Part shown: positions 50,766-59,517 of the stretch, in pieces
Layout of the letters: each line of letters opens with the position of its first letter
How positions within the stretch are numbered: the stretch's first letter is position 1
Source of the DNA: Clostridium amylolyticum
GTDB taxonomy: Bacteria; Bacillota; Clostridia; Clostridiales; Clostridiaceae
Assembly (NCBI RefSeq): GCF_900142075.1
Contig: NZ_FQZO01000003.1
Location: 310,001 to 374,000, forward strand
Reading direction: 5' to 3'
DNA length: 64,000 nt
The notes under the pieces: generated by a model
The model's input: the letters and a program-made list of their open reading frames with translations, nothing else
The model's database searches: none
What the model was told of the DNA's origin: nothing
Position numbers and translations under genes: made by a program

Positions 50766-53453
50766 ATGGTAAAAGAAAGAGTATTGGAGCTTGCTAATCA
50801 CATTAACAGGTCAAAGCCTGGTTCAAAATTAGGAATTAAACCGGGGGATCCAGAGTATATGATCTTGGAACCTGTGGTTTCTGAAGAAATGGCAGAGGTG
50901 GGGCTTTGTCTTGAGTTACGTAAACCTAAGAGTGCTGAAGAGGTTGCTCTTTTATGTGGTAAATCCGTAGAGGAAACATCAAAAGTCCTATGGAAATTGG
51001 CAGTGGATGGTGTTTGTTTTGTTAATGAAATAGATGGAGTAGATAAATATTGGCTGGAAACTTGGATTCCAGGAATTATGGAAATGATGGTTAATAACAA
51101 GGAAAACGTTAAAAAGTATCCTGAAATTGCAGAGGCTTTCGAAGCCTATGGAAGAGTAAGAGGGGGAATATCCGCAGGCAATTTCCCTATAGGTAAAGGG
51201 TTAATGCGCGTTATCCCCATTGAACACGCCATTGAAGGAGAAACCAGAAGAGCATCTTATGAAGAGGTTTCTAAATATCTCAATGATAATAATATTTTCT
51301 GCGTTTCAGATTGTTCCTGTCGTACAGCAAGGGAAGTTATGGGAGAAGGCTGCGGTCATTTAAAGGAAGACATGTGCATTCAGATGGGTAGGGCTGCGGA
51401 ATATTATATTCGTACAGGCAGAGGAAGACAGATTACCAGAGAAGAAGCCTTTGAAATTATAAAAAAAGCTGAAGAAAATAGTTTGGTGCATCAGATTCCT
51501 AATACTGATGGTTCTGGGAAGACTCATGCCATTTGTAACTGCTGCGGATGTTCCTGCTTAGCTTTAAGAAGTGCGGAGATGTTCTTAAATACAGATATGG
51601 TACGCTCTAACTATGTTTCAAGAGTAGACAAGGATAAATGTGTGGCCTGCGGAGAGTGTGTGGAAAACTGCCAAGTTAACGCATTGATGTTAGGTCAAAA
51701 AATTTGCACAAAAACACCTATAGTGGAGAAGAAAAGAGAGCTTCCTTATGATACAGAATGGGGGCCAGACAAATGGAACCCAGATTATCGCATTAACAGA
51801 AAAGTTGTGGTAGATACAGGCACAAGCCCCTGTAAAGCAGATTGTCCTGCTCACATAGGAATTCAGGGATATATTAAGCTGGCTTCTCAAGGAAGATATA
51901 CTGAAGCTTTGGAGCTTATTAAAGGAGAAAACCCATTCCCAGCAGTGTGTGGACGTATATGTCCAAGGAAATGTGAATCTGCTTGTACCAGAGGAGATAT
52001 TGATGATCCTATAGCTATTGATGATATAAAGAAATTTATTGCAGAACAAGATTTAAATAAGGAGCATCGTTATGTTCCTAAAATAAAGCACGATTATGGA
52101 AATAAAATTGCAGTTGTAGGGGCAGGCCCCTCAGGTCTTTCTTGCGCTTACTATTTGGCTATAGATGGCTATAAAGTAACGGTGTTTGAAAAGGAAAAGA
52201 TGTTAGGAGGAATGTTGACCCTAGGAATACCTTCCTTCAGACTGGAAAAAGATGTGGTGAATGCAGAAATAGATGTTTTAAAGGAATTGGGAATTGAGTT
52301 TAAAACTGGCGTGGAAGTAGGGAAGGATGTAGCCTTAGAGCAGCTAAGAAGAGAAGGCTTTGAAGTCTTTTATATTGCCACTGGGGCTCAAGCTGGAAGA
52401 AGGCTGGGAATTGAAGGGGAAGGGGCCCAAGAAGTAATCAGCGGTATAGAATTTTTACGTAAGGTTAATCTCAATAAAGACATGAAAATGGAAGGAAGGG
52501 TAGTAGTAATAGGCGGAGGTAACGTTGCCATTGATGTAGCTAGAACAGCAACTCGATTGGGAGCATCCCAAGTGGATATGTTCTGTTTAGAAAGCAGGGC
52601 GGAAATGCCAGCTTTAAAAGAAGAAATTTATGAAGCTTTATCAGAAGGCATTGGCATATACAATTCTTGGGGACCTAGAGCTTTCATTAGTGAAAATGGA
52701 CATATTTCTTCCATAGAATTTAAAAAATGTACTTCTGTATTTGATGAGAATGGAAGGTTTAATCCTAAGTTTAATGAAAATATATCAAAGATATTCCCTG
52801 CATACCACATAATAATTTCTGTAGGTCAGGCCATGGATTGGGGAGGATTGCTAGAAGGTTCTAAAATTCAATTAAACCCCAATAACACGGTGAAAGCTGA
52901 TGCCTTTACTTTGCAGACAGCTGAGCCAGATGTATTTGCTGGAGGGGATGCATTAACTGGACCAAAGTTTGCTATAGATGCTATTGCTGTAGGCAAGCAA
53001 GCTGCCATTTCCATCCATCGGTATGTACACCCTGGACAAAGTTTAACTATGGGGCGTATTAAGAGAGATTATCGTCCCCTTGATAAAGAAAACCTTAATC
53101 TTGAAGGATACGATAGTCTTCCTAGACAAAAATCAACTCATGTGGACGGAAATAAATCTAGAGAATCTTTCAAGGATTTACGTGGTATATTTACAGAAGA
53201 ACAATTGAAGATGGAGACAGAACGATGCCTTGGCTGTGGGGCTGCGGTGGTGGATGAATATCTATGCGTAGGCTGTGGAGTGTGTACCACTAAATGTAAA
53301 TTCGATGCTATTTCGTTGGTGAGAAAATATGATGCAGAGGGTGTAGAACTTAAAGAAATAAAAAAGGCAGTAGTAAGGCAGGCCTTAAAGCGTAAGATAA
53401 TAATTACTGTGAAAAAGCCTGTGAAATTCTTGCAGTCTGCTTTCCAAAAGTAA
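50766..53453 (+). CDS. Fe-S/FAD oxidoreductase, GltD-like with N-terminal ferredoxin region
   Basis: 895 residues. Residues 1-290 form a helical/winged region then a CVSDCSCRTAREVMG / CNCCGCSC Cys pattern; about 290-320 is a 4Fe-4S ferredoxin motif (DKCVACGECVENCQVNAL); about 350-450 has the GltD-type cysteines CKADCPAHIG and CGRICPRKCESACTRG; about 450-740 holds the FAD (VVGAGPSGLSCAYYLA) and NAD(P) (VVIGGGNVAIDVARTA) sites; the end adds another Cys set, CLGCGAAVVDEYLCVGCGVC. It resembles glutamate-synthase small-subunit/NfnB-type flavoproteins that shuttle electrons between NAD(P)H and ferredoxin. ATG at 50766, ribosome site GGGGGG. Own strong promoter, divergent from the ROK gene. Confidence 0.88.
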   Translation: MVKERVLELANHINRSKPGSKLGIKPGDPEYMILEPVVSEEMAEVGLCLELRKPKSAEEVALLCGKSVEETSKVLWKLAVDGVCFVNEIDGVDKYWLETWIPGIMEMMVNNKENVKKYPEIAEAFEAYGRVRGGISAGNFPIGKGLMRVIPIEHAIEGETRRASYEEVSKYLNDNNIFCVSDCSCRTAREVMGEGCGHLKEDMCIQMGRAAEYYIRTGRGRQITREEAFEIIKKAEENSLVHQIPNTDGSGKTHAICNCCGCSCLALRSAEMFLNTDMVRSNYVSRVDKDKCVACGECVENCQVNALMLGQKICTKTPIVEKKRELPYDTEWGPDKWNPDYRINRKVVVDTGTSPCKADCPAHIGIQGYIKLASQGRYTEALELIKGENPFPAVCGRICPRKCESACTRGDIDDPIAIDDIKKFIAEQDLNKEHRYVPKIKHDYGNKIAVVGAGPSGLSCAYYLAIDGYKVTVFEKEKMLGGMLTLGIPSFRLEKDVVNAEIDVLKELGIEFKTGVEVGKDVALEQLRREGFEVFYIATGAQAGRRLGIEGEGAQEVISGIEFLRKVNLNKDMKMEGRVVVIGGGNVAIDVARTATRLGASQVDMFCLESRAEMPALKEEIYEALSEGIGIYNSWGPRAFISENGHISSIEFKKCTSVFDENGRFNPKFNENISKIFPAYHIIISVGQAMDWGGLLEGSKIQLNPNNTVKADAFTLQTAEPDVFAGGDALTGPKFAIDAIAVGKQAAISIHRYVHPGQSLTMGRIKRDYRPLDKENLNLEGYDSLPRQKSTHVDGNKSRESFKDLRGIFTEEQLKMETERCLGCGAAVVDEYLCVGCGVCTTKCKFDAISLVRKYDAEGVELKEIKKAVVRQALKRKIIITVKKPVKFLQSAFQK

Positions 53454-53459
53454 ATCACC

Positions 53460-53501
53460 GGCAGCTACATGAGTTATTTATCAATAACTCATGTAGCTGC
53501 C
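53460..53501. repeat. Hairpin repeat, family member 2
   Basis: GGCAGCTACATGAGTTATT / AATAACTCATGTAGCTGCC: a perfect 19-bp stem with a 4-nt loop. Relative to member 1, both arms changed together and pairing is kept. Just 7 bp after the oxidoreductase stop; may act as its terminator. Confidence 0.9.
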
Positions 53502-53535
53502 ATTATAGTAATATATATTTATGGGAGGGGATAAT

Positions 53536-54288
53536 ATGTGGACAAGAGAATCTTTAAAAAGTAAAGCAAAAGAAGTATTGCAAGGAAACTACTGGAAGGC
53601 TTTTTGGGTTAGCTTAGTTCTTGTGATTGTGACTGTAAATGGAAGCTCAAGTGGAAGAAATAATTCAAAAGTAAATGGCGGTATCGATAAGATAGCTGGT
53701 TCTGCAAGACCAGTTATATCAGATTTATTTAGATTATATTTAAAGCTTTCCATGATTATTGCATCCATATTAATTATATTAATTATTTTAAAGATTTTAA
53801 TTGGTTTTATTCTTGAGGTAGGAGGAAGAAAGTTTTTTATTAAACTATCAGAAGGGGAAGTAAATATGGGATATCTTGGGCACTATTTTAATAGAGAAAG
53901 CTATCTTGATATAGTACTTACCATGCTTCTTAGGGATGTTTACTTAATTTTGTGGACTCTATTATTAATAATTCCAGGAATTATAAAAACCTATGCCTAT
54001 TCTATGGTACCCTATATTTTAGCGGATAATCCTTCCATAGGATATAATAGGGCAATAGAATTGAGCAACAGCATGACTGACGGAGAAAAATGGGATATAT
54101 TTGTACTGGAATTATCCTTTTTAGGGTGGTTTTTGCTGGGAACACTAGCCTTATTTATAGGACAATTATTTGTATACCCATACTACTATACTACCAAAGC
54201 AGAACTATACCTAACACTTAGACAAGAAGCCATTGCAAATGGTTTAACATCTTACGAAGAATTGAATTTACCTAATTTTGAGGAATAA
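53536..54288 (+). CDS. DUF975 family membrane protein
   Basis: 250 residues. MWTRESLKSKAKEVLQGNYWKAFWVS opening is typical of DUF975, followed by about five transmembrane segments. IIPGIIKTYAYSMVPYILADNP is a strong family motif near residue 145. Role unknown; often near sporulation or stress genes in Firmicutes. The ATG 53536 follows GGGAGGGGA; an in-frame ATG at 53521 overlaps it. The sspH gene follows. Confidence 0.85.
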   Translation: MWTRESLKSKAKEVLQGNYWKAFWVSLVLVIVTVNGSSSGRNNSKVNGGIDKIAGSARPVISDLFRLYLKLSMIIASILIILIILKILIGFILEVGGRKFFIKLSEGEVNMGYLGHYFNRESYLDIVLTMLLRDVYLILWTLLLIIPGIIKTYAYSMVPYILADNPSIGYNRAIELSNSMTDGEKWDIFVLELSFLGWFLLGTLALFIGQLFVYPYYYTTKAELYLTLRQEAIANGLTSYEELNLPNFEE

Positions 54289-54437
54289 GACTCTAACTGT
54301 GAAGGCTAACTATAATGATTCTACAAATAAAGCAACTGGTGTATTGAAGTTAATGAAGAGATTGAGATGTAGTGAGGTATGTTTTTATTTTTACAGGATA
54401 AAATATATAAAAATTATTGTAAAAAGGAGAAGCATAT

Positions 54438-54614
54438 ATGGATATAAAACGAGCTGGAGAAATTATTGAATCTTTAGGGGTAATAGAAGTAAGCTATAAA
54501 GGAGAGCCTGTTTGGATAGAGAATATTAATCAGCAAAATAGTACAGTTAAAGTTAAAAATATGAATACAGATAAAGAATTAAATGTAGATATAAAAGATT
54601 TAGAAGAAAATTAA
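54438..54614 (+). CDS. sspH: H-type small acid-soluble spore protein
   Basis: 58 residues: MDIKRAGEIIESLGVIEVSY, then KGEPVWIENIN and ...ELNVDIKDLEEN, a close match to the SspH family (typically MDIxRAxxIxxSPxxIxVxYxGxPVWIE). AAGGAGAAGC precedes the ATG. It encodes a spore-core protein, expressed in the forespore in relatives. It is good evidence for a spore former. A longer overlapping frame starting at 54278 has no support. Confidence 0.92.
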   Translation: MDIKRAGEIIESLGVIEVSYKGEPVWIENINQQNSTVKVKNMNTDKELNVDIKDLEEN

Positions 54615-54620
54615 TTTTGT

Positions 54621-54650
54621 CCCTAGGCTAAAAGCCTAGGGTATTTTTTA
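54621..54650 (+). terminator. Terminator of sspH
   Basis: CCCTAGGC-TAAAA-GCCTAGGG stem followed by TATTTTTTA. Confidence 0.92.
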
Positions 54651-54727
54651 TATCTAATTATTCTATAGAAAAGGGATTGCCACTAAGAAAAAAAGATTAA
54701 GCCAAGGGGAGTTAATAAACAAAATAG

Positions 54728-54763
54728 ACCCCTATGAGTTTTTTATTAAACTCATAAGGGTAT
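54728..54763 (-). terminator. Terminator of folC
   Basis: ACCCCTATGAGTTT / AAACTCATAAGGGT (one wobble) with a short AT loop. It lies just beyond the folC stop; the TATGAGTT/AACTCATA core is shared with the hairpin repeats nearby. Confidence 0.7.
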
Positions 54764-54774
54764 ATTTTATATTT

Positions 54775-56091
54775 TTAGATTTGAACTGTATTTATTATTT
54801 TTCTCATATCACCAATCATGTATAATGAACCGCTGATAAGCAGTAAATCTCCATTATCACAAAAGGAAAGACCAGCTTTAAGTGCTTCTTCATAATCCTT
54901 AAAGGCTTCTGCCTTAGTATTATAAAGTTTTATTATTTCTGCTAGTTCTTCCGCTAGCTCAGCTCTTTCTGAGTGAGGAGTTATGGCAATGACTTTTTCT
55001 GCTTTTGGTACTATGATTTCCACCATTTCTTTTACCTGTTTATCAGCCAGGATGCCTAAAATAAGCACTAATTTTTTATAGGAGAAATAAGTATCTATGC
55101 TATCACACAAATTTTTAATTCCGTCTATATTATGGGCACCATCTATTACTACCATAGGATTTTTGCCCATGATCTCTAAACGTCCTGGCCATCTCACTTT
55201 GCTTAAAGCAGAAGATATATGATCATTTTTGATATCCAAACCCATGGATATAAGCTGTTCTACAGCATATATCACCGTAGCGCAGTTTAATAACTGATGC
55301 TTTCCCAGTAAGGATAAACTAATATTATATTTATTATTTTTAGTTTCTATCAGGATATCCTGTAAAGTTGCCCCTTCTGGTGAATTGGTTACTTTAATAA
55401 AGCTTACGCTATTTTCAGGTACTAATATAAGCTTAGCATCCTTTTCTATAGACTTTTCTTTTATAACTTGAAAGCTTTCATCCTTCTGAGGATATAAAAC
55501 CAATGGCACCTTATCTTTAATTATTCCTGCTTTTTCATAGGCTATCTTTCCTAAAGTGTCTCCAAGGATTTGCATATGATCATAGCTTATAGAACCTATA
55601 ATACTTAAAATAGGAGTAATTACATTGGTTGAATCTAATCTTCCACCAAGTCCAACTTCTATGATGGCATAATCCACCTGCTGTTTATAAAAGTATAAAA
55701 ACATAGCACAAGTTATTATTTCAAATTCTGTAGGATGATCATAACCCAATGCTAAAACTTCATCTACAGCCAAGGATACTTCAGTAACTACTTCACTTAA
55801 TTGGCTTTTAGGAATATTCTTCCCATTAATTTGCATTCTTTCTTCAAATTCTTCAAGGAAGGGGGAAGTATACATGCCTGTTTTATATCCAGCTTCCATG
55901 AGTATTTCATTTAGCATGGCTGTAATAGAGCCTTTGCCATTAGTGCCTCCAATATGAATGCATTTCAGCTTTTTATGTGGATTACCTAGAAGCTCCAGAA
56001 TTTTTTCAGTTCTACTAAGCCCTAGGTTGCTACCAAATTTGCCGGTATTTGTTATGTAATTCATTGCCTCATCATAATTCATAATGTTCAC
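54775..56091 (-). CDS. folC: Folylpolyglutamate/dihydrofolate synthase
   Basis: 438 residues. P-loop IHIGGTNGKGSITAML near residue 45, YTSPFLEEFEERMQING, DYAIIEVGLGGRLDSTNV and C-terminal DGAHNIDGIKNL match Mur-ligase-family FolC. It adds glutamate to folates (and to dihydropteroate if bifunctional). Single gene in minus orientation. Start ATG 56091 has GGTGAAC upstream, a modest site. Confidence 0.96.
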   Translation of the reverse strand: MNIMNYDEAMNYITNTGKFGSNLGLSRTEKILELLGNPHKKLKCIHIGGTNGKGSITAMLNEILMEAGYKTGMYTSPFLEEFEERMQINGKNIPKSQLSEVVTEVSLAVDEVLALGYDHPTEFEIITCAMFLYFYKQQVDYAIIEVGLGGRLDSTNVITPILSIIGSISYDHMQILGDTLGKIAYEKAGIIKDKVPLVLYPQKDESFQVIKEKSIEKDAKLILVPENSVSFIKVTNSPEGATLQDILIETKNNKYNISLSLLGKHQLLNCATVIYAVEQLISMGLDIKNDHISSALSKVRWPGRLEIMGKNPMVVIDGAHNIDGIKNLCDSIDTYFSYKKLVLILGILADKQVKEMVEIIVPKAEKVIAITPHSERAELAEELAEIIKLYNTKAEAFKDYEEALKAGLSFCDNGDLLLISGSLYMIGDMRKIINTVQI

Positions 56092-56242
56092 CTTTTACTT
56101 CAGATATATTTTTATTAATGAGTTAAGTTAAATTTAAGTCTACTATATTATTAAAGCAGTTTCAATGGCGGACAGATGAGTTAAGCAGATATTCCAAGTC
56201 CAGCTTTGGCGTGGTGAAAAATACACTTAATATAAATAAATG

Positions 56243-56280
56243 ATCCTATGAAGTTATCTTACTCCATAGGAGGTTTTTAT
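56243..56280 (-). terminator. Terminator-like hairpin after NUDIX gene
   Basis: CCTATG-AAGT...ACTC-CATAGG stem followed on the plus side by AGGTTTTTA. Position fits the end of the NUDIX transcript, though the T-run is better in the plus direction. The gap 56092-56243 shows only a decayed piece of the hairpin repeat (ATGGCGGACAGATGAG near 56165). Confidence 0.55.
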
Positions 56281-56303
56281 TATGTTCTTTTTATGAAAAT
56301 AAT

Positions 56304-56750
56304 TTAGCGGATAAAGGCTTGTGTTGTTTCAGCCAGAGCATCTTCCAGCCAGAGGGGATCCATTTTTAATATGTCCATTGGTAATTGATCACGGGAGAAG
56401 TAACGTAAATCCAATGTTTCTGGTGAAGAGGCTGTAAGATCTCCTCCTACTACTTCAGCTTGAAAGCAGCAAGTTACGAAGTGTGTTATACGACCATCTG
56501 GATATTGAAAAACTTGATAGCTGGGTTCTGAGTAAACGCCAATTAATCGAAGTATTTTAACTTTAAGGCCTGTCTCTTCTAATACCTCTCTAACTGCGGC
56601 AGCTTCAACTGTTTCTCCAGGTTCCACATGTCCAGAGGGGATACCCCATAGATTTACATCAGCTCTTTTTTGTAGTAGTACCTGATTTTCTTTATTGAAT
56701 ATAACTATTGCTACTCCTGGACAAATTTCTTTTGCTTTAAACATATACAT
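56304..56750 (-). CDS. NUDIX hydrolase
   Basis: About 148 residues. The Nudix box reads GHVEPGETVEAAAVREVLEE followed by TGL, with all catalytic glutamates. GVAIVIFNKENQVLLQKRA precedes it. NUDIX enzymes hydrolyse nucleoside diphosphate-X compounds. The frame is open up to 56861, but that part is the riboswitch; AAGGAGGATT then ATG at 56750 (or ATG at 56744) is the real start. The upstream ykkC-type riboswitch suggests the enzyme acts in nucleotide or nucleoside-diphosphate balance. Confidence 0.9.
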   Translation of the reverse strand: MYMFKAKEICPGVAIVIFNKENQVLLQKRADVNLWGIPSGHVEPGETVEAAAVREVLEETGLKVKILRLIGVYSEPSYQVFQYPDGRITHFVTCCFQAEVVGGDLTASSPETLDLRYFSRDQLPMDILKMDPLWLEDALAETTQAFIR

Positions 56751-56760
56751 AATCCTCCTT

Positions 56761-56930
56761 AAAAAATTAATGGCCCGAGAAGAAAGTTTCAGCGCAAAGA
56801 AAATACGCTGAACCTTCCCCCTCGGGCCTTTTATGCCAATAGGTGCCTCTTGCCTTAGCAAGATTCGTAGCCCTCGGTCACAGACCCTTACCTACTGTAA
56901 GGCGGAACCCTAGCTACCTAATCCCAGTTC
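56761..56930 (-). promoter_or_regulatory. ykkC-class riboswitch (probable subtype 2c, nucleoside-diphosphate) with terminator
   Basis: On the minus strand the conserved ykkC blocks occur in order: CTAGGGTTCCG (56903-56913), GGTCTGTGACCGAGGGC (56870-56886), GGCAC (56843-56847), and AAAAGGCCCGAG (56821-56832). Downstream, GGCCCGAG (56821-56828) pairs with CTCGGGCC (56772-56779) and ATTAATTTTTT follows, a terminator that shares the last aptamer bases. Subtype 2c members sense ADP/CDP-type ligands and sit before NUDIX genes; guanidine (subtype 1) is less likely given this gene. Ligand assignment is by gene context. Confidence 0.88.
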
Positions 56931-57054
56931 ATCAATTTACCAATTAAATTATAACAAATTTTAAATTGTTTTGATAGATGAATTTATATTGACCTTGAGA
57001 AGGTTTAATTTTAAAGGCAAAGAAATTCTTAAATTATAAGTTTAATTTCCTATT

Positions 57055-58050
57055 TCACCTCTTACCTTTTATAAAAGCTGCAACAGCATCCCATATACTA
57101 ATTACTGCAAAACAAGCTCCAAATATCCACAGGTTATTAGACCAAATTGGTGTTATCTTAGTAATAGGTATATTGGTATAATCAGCAATAGCTAAGAAAA
57201 AGTTTTGATTAAATAGGTATTCATCACTGATTACTACCCATACTAGTATAGTTAATGCTATATTATGAATAGCATTAATCATGGCTAGTGGAAAACTCCA
57301 CTGCATAGATATAAATTTCCATATAAAAATAATAAGCTGAATTATAGCAAATAGAACAATTACAAAAATATAGGATTGTAGACGCTCAATAGAAAATAAT
57401 GGGGTAACTTCAATAACTCCATTAGCTCCTTTTACGTACAATGCAATAAGCTGAGGATTAAAATATACTAGTGAAGTGAAAAGTACAGTACAGAACATTG
57501 AGAAAAGAGTTTCGCCACGAGAGATTTTTCTTTTATCTGATAAGGGTATGGTTTCTAAGTCTTCTAGAGACCATTTTTTCTTTATAAATGGTATTTTTCC
57601 TTCGTTAATTCCCGTCCTTTCCAGTACAGCGAAAGATAAAGTTACCCATAAAGCTCCTTGCATTACTCCTTGAATAACGGTAACTAGCATGTCTGTAAAA
57701 AATTCAATAATCATGTTAGTAAGATTACTATCAATGGTTGGATTGAATATCCACTTAAGCATGGTAATGGATGATAATATAGTAATAACAATACCTGTCA
57801 CCAACTTGAGTACAGAAAAGTAACTATCATAAAGAGTAGGACCTATTAAATATCTTTTATTTGGACTGTATTCTTCAGCAAGATTTATAGGGTTACCTAG
57901 CTTCTCAAGCACTTTACGAACATCGGTTTCAGTTGGATTTTCAGGTAGCATGTCTTCTATATTTGCCTGAAGCTCTCTGCTTACATCTTTACGAATATCT
58001 TCTGGTAAGCGTTGAGTAACAGCATATAAATACCGATCAATCAGGTTCAT
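57055..58050 (-). CDS. HAAS-domain membrane protein
   Basis: 331 residues. N-terminal soluble HAAS domain (about 1-65: NLIDRYLYAVTQRLPEDIRK, LEKLGNPINLAEEY) followed by six or so transmembrane helices. HAAS proteins are usual partners of PadR regulators. ATG at 58050 is used because AAAGGAGG at 58060-58067 abuts the ATG at 58059. It overlaps the PadR gene by 14 bp, so expression is coupled. Function unknown, perhaps a membrane sensor or permease-like protein. Confidence 0.85.
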   Translation of the reverse strand: MNLIDRYLYAVTQRLPEDIRKDVSRELQANIEDMLPENPTETDVRKVLEKLGNPINLAEEYSPNKRYLIGPTLYDSYFSVLKLVTGIVITILSSITMLKWIFNPTIDSNLTNMIIEFFTDMLVTVIQGVMQGALWVTLSFAVLERTGINEGKIPFIKKKWSLEDLETIPLSDKRKISRGETLFSMFCTVLFTSLVYFNPQLIALYVKGANGVIEVTPLFSIERLQSYIFVIVLFAIIQLIIFIWKFISMQWSFPLAMINAIHNIALTILVWVVISDEYLFNQNFFLAIADYTNIPITKITPIWSNNLWIFGACFAVISIWDAVAAFIKGKR

Positions 58051-58393
58051 TATTGTCATCCTCCTTTAATAATATTTCTAACTGCTTTGAAATAAATTTC
58101 CATTCATTTTTTAAACGAGCATACACTTCTTTTCCTTCTTCACTTAAAATGTAGAATTTACGGGGTCTGCTTTCACTTGTATCCCATTCACTTATGAGAA
58201 GGTTCTGTTTTTCTAATCTTCGCAATAAAGGATAAAGTGTTCCGGCTTCAATAGGTACATTTTTCTCTTCTAATTTTTGAACTAGGGAATATCCATACTC
58301 CGCACTATGAAGCTGGCTAAGCACTGAAAGTACCAATGTTCCTCTTTTAAGTTCTATAATAAGTGAATCAATTAATTCATCCATAGAATTCAT
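58037..58393 (-). CDS. PadR family transcriptional regulator
   Basis: 118 residues. Winged helix GTLVLSVLSQLHSAEYGYSL with EAGTLYPLLRRLEKQNLL and the beta-wing SRPRKFYILSEEGK, then a helix for dimerisation. PadR proteins bind palindromes and are released by ligands or envelope stress. The promoter just upstream holds a 21-bp palindrome, so autoregulation is very likely. GAGGTGA precedes the ATG. Confidence 0.93.
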   Translation of the reverse strand: MNSMDELIDSLIIELKRGTLVLSVLSQLHSAEYGYSLVQKLEEKNVPIEAGTLYPLLRRLEKQNLLISEWDTSESRPRKFYILSEEGKEVYARLKNEWKFISKQLEILLKEDDNNEPD

Positions 58394-58410
58394 ATAATCA
58401 CCTCATAATA

Positions 58411-58440
58411 ATTATAGTGTATGTCATACACTATTGTCAA
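58411..58440 (-). promoter_or_regulatory. PadR-HAAS promoter with embedded 21-bp operator
   Basis: On the minus strand TTGACA (58435-58440), an 18-bp spacer and TATAAT (58411-58416). A perfect palindrome ATAGTGTATG-A-CATACACTAT fills 58414-58434, covering the spacer and part of the -10. This is the classic arrangement for an autorepressor. Confidence 0.88.
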
Positions 58441-58518
58441 TAATATAATATTATAGAATTATAAATATTGTTTAAATTTGTAATATCCAAATTAAATACT
58501 CATGAGTTAAATAAATAG

Positions 58519-58570
58519 AAGTCATATGAGTTGTGAATTTAAATAAAATAAGTCATAACTCATATGGCTC
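58519..58570. repeat. Hairpin repeat, family member 3
   Basis: AAGTCATATGAGTTGTGA... and TCATAACTCATATGGCT. Arms are less exact at the outer ends. It lies between the PadR promoter and the YdcF-type gene. Confidence 0.75.
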
Positions 58571-58624
58571 TATTATGCTATAATATAAATAATTTTAACT
58601 GTGATAGAGAAATAAGGGAGAATT

Positions 58625-59389
58625 ATGAAAAAGAATATGTGGATTTTATTTACTATATTAGGAATAATAAATATTTTATATTTTGTAGCTCTGCTAGGTT
58701 TTTCAACGAGGATAAGTTTCTCGGGATTTTTTGCTTTGGCTGGCTGTGCCTTCTTATTTTTAGCCTTTATATTTTATAAAAATATGATATTTAATAACAA
58801 GTTCCTAATTATGCTATTTAGCGGTGGCAAGATTATTTTAATATTATTTCTTACATCCTTTGTAATAATACAAAGTTTTATAATATATCATGGAAATAAA
58901 AGTTATACTAAAAAAACAGATTATCTAGTTATTTTAGGTGCGGGATTAAATGGAGATAAATTATCCTTGTCTCTTTTAAAGCGTATGGAAAAATCCATAG
59001 AATATCTAAAATTACATCCGGATTCTACTGTGGTAGTATCTGGCGGGCAGGGACCCAATGAAACCATATCAGAAGCTGAGGCTATGAAGAGATATTTAGT
59101 TTCTCAAGGAATAAAAGAAGAACAAATAATTAAAGAAGATAAATCCACCAATACCATGGAAAACTTAAAATTCACTAAGAAAAAGCTTGATGAGGTAAAT
59201 AAAAAAGAAGGGAATTATGAAATTACCATAGTAACCAGCGGATTTCACATGTTTAGATCTAAAATTTTAGCAGCCAGAAATGGTTTCAAAGCTCATGGCT
59301 ATCCCTCATCTACCTATGCGGTTTTAATTCCTAACTTTTATGTAAGAGAGTACTTTGCTGTTATTAAATCTTTTATTTTTGATAGGTAG
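58625..59389 (+). CDS. YdcF/SanA family membrane protein (DUF218)
   Basis: 254 residues. Three N-terminal transmembrane helices (about 5-25, 34-55, 65-92), then the DUF218 domain: DYLVILGAGLNGDKLSLSLL, VVVSGGQGPNETISEAEAM, KEDKSTNTMENL and TSGFHMFRSKILA. DUF218 proteins are linked to envelope or vancomycin-related functions but the reaction is undefined. Monocistronic, AAGGGAGAATT upstream. Confidence 0.88.
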   Translation: MKKNMWILFTILGIINILYFVALLGFSTRISFSGFFALAGCAFLFLAFIFYKNMIFNNKFLIMLFSGGKIILILFLTSFVIIQSFIIYHGNKSYTKKTDYLVILGAGLNGDKLSLSLLKRMEKSIEYLKLHPDSTVVVSGGQGPNETISEAEAMKRYLVSQGIKEEQIIKEDKSTNTMENLKFTKKKLDEVNKKEGNYEITIVTSGFHMFRSKILAARNGFKAHGYPSSTYAVLIPNFYVREYFAVIKSFIFDR

Positions 59390-59393
59390 TAAA

Positions 59394-59460
59394 GTGGCAG
59401 CCATATGAGTTATGAGTTATTGTTTTTTAAACAACAACTCATAACTCATATGGCTACCAT
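59394..59460. repeat. Hairpin repeat, family member 4 (longest)
   Basis: GTGGCAGCCATATGAG... at 59394 and ...CTCATATGGCTACCAT ending at 59460 form about 30 nearly perfect base pairs, with a duplicated ATGAGTT unit. It separates the YdcF-type gene from the convergent staygreen gene and may terminate both. Confidence 0.9.
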
Positions 59461-59517
59461 TCTTTTTATTATAAAAAATATATAAATGATTAGAGAACAG
59501 GATTCATGTAAACAAAG

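Noticed and set aside
54278..54469. 63-codon ORF after DUF975 gene
   Set aside because: It overlaps the DUF975 stop and the start of the well-supported sspH gene and has no ribosome site.
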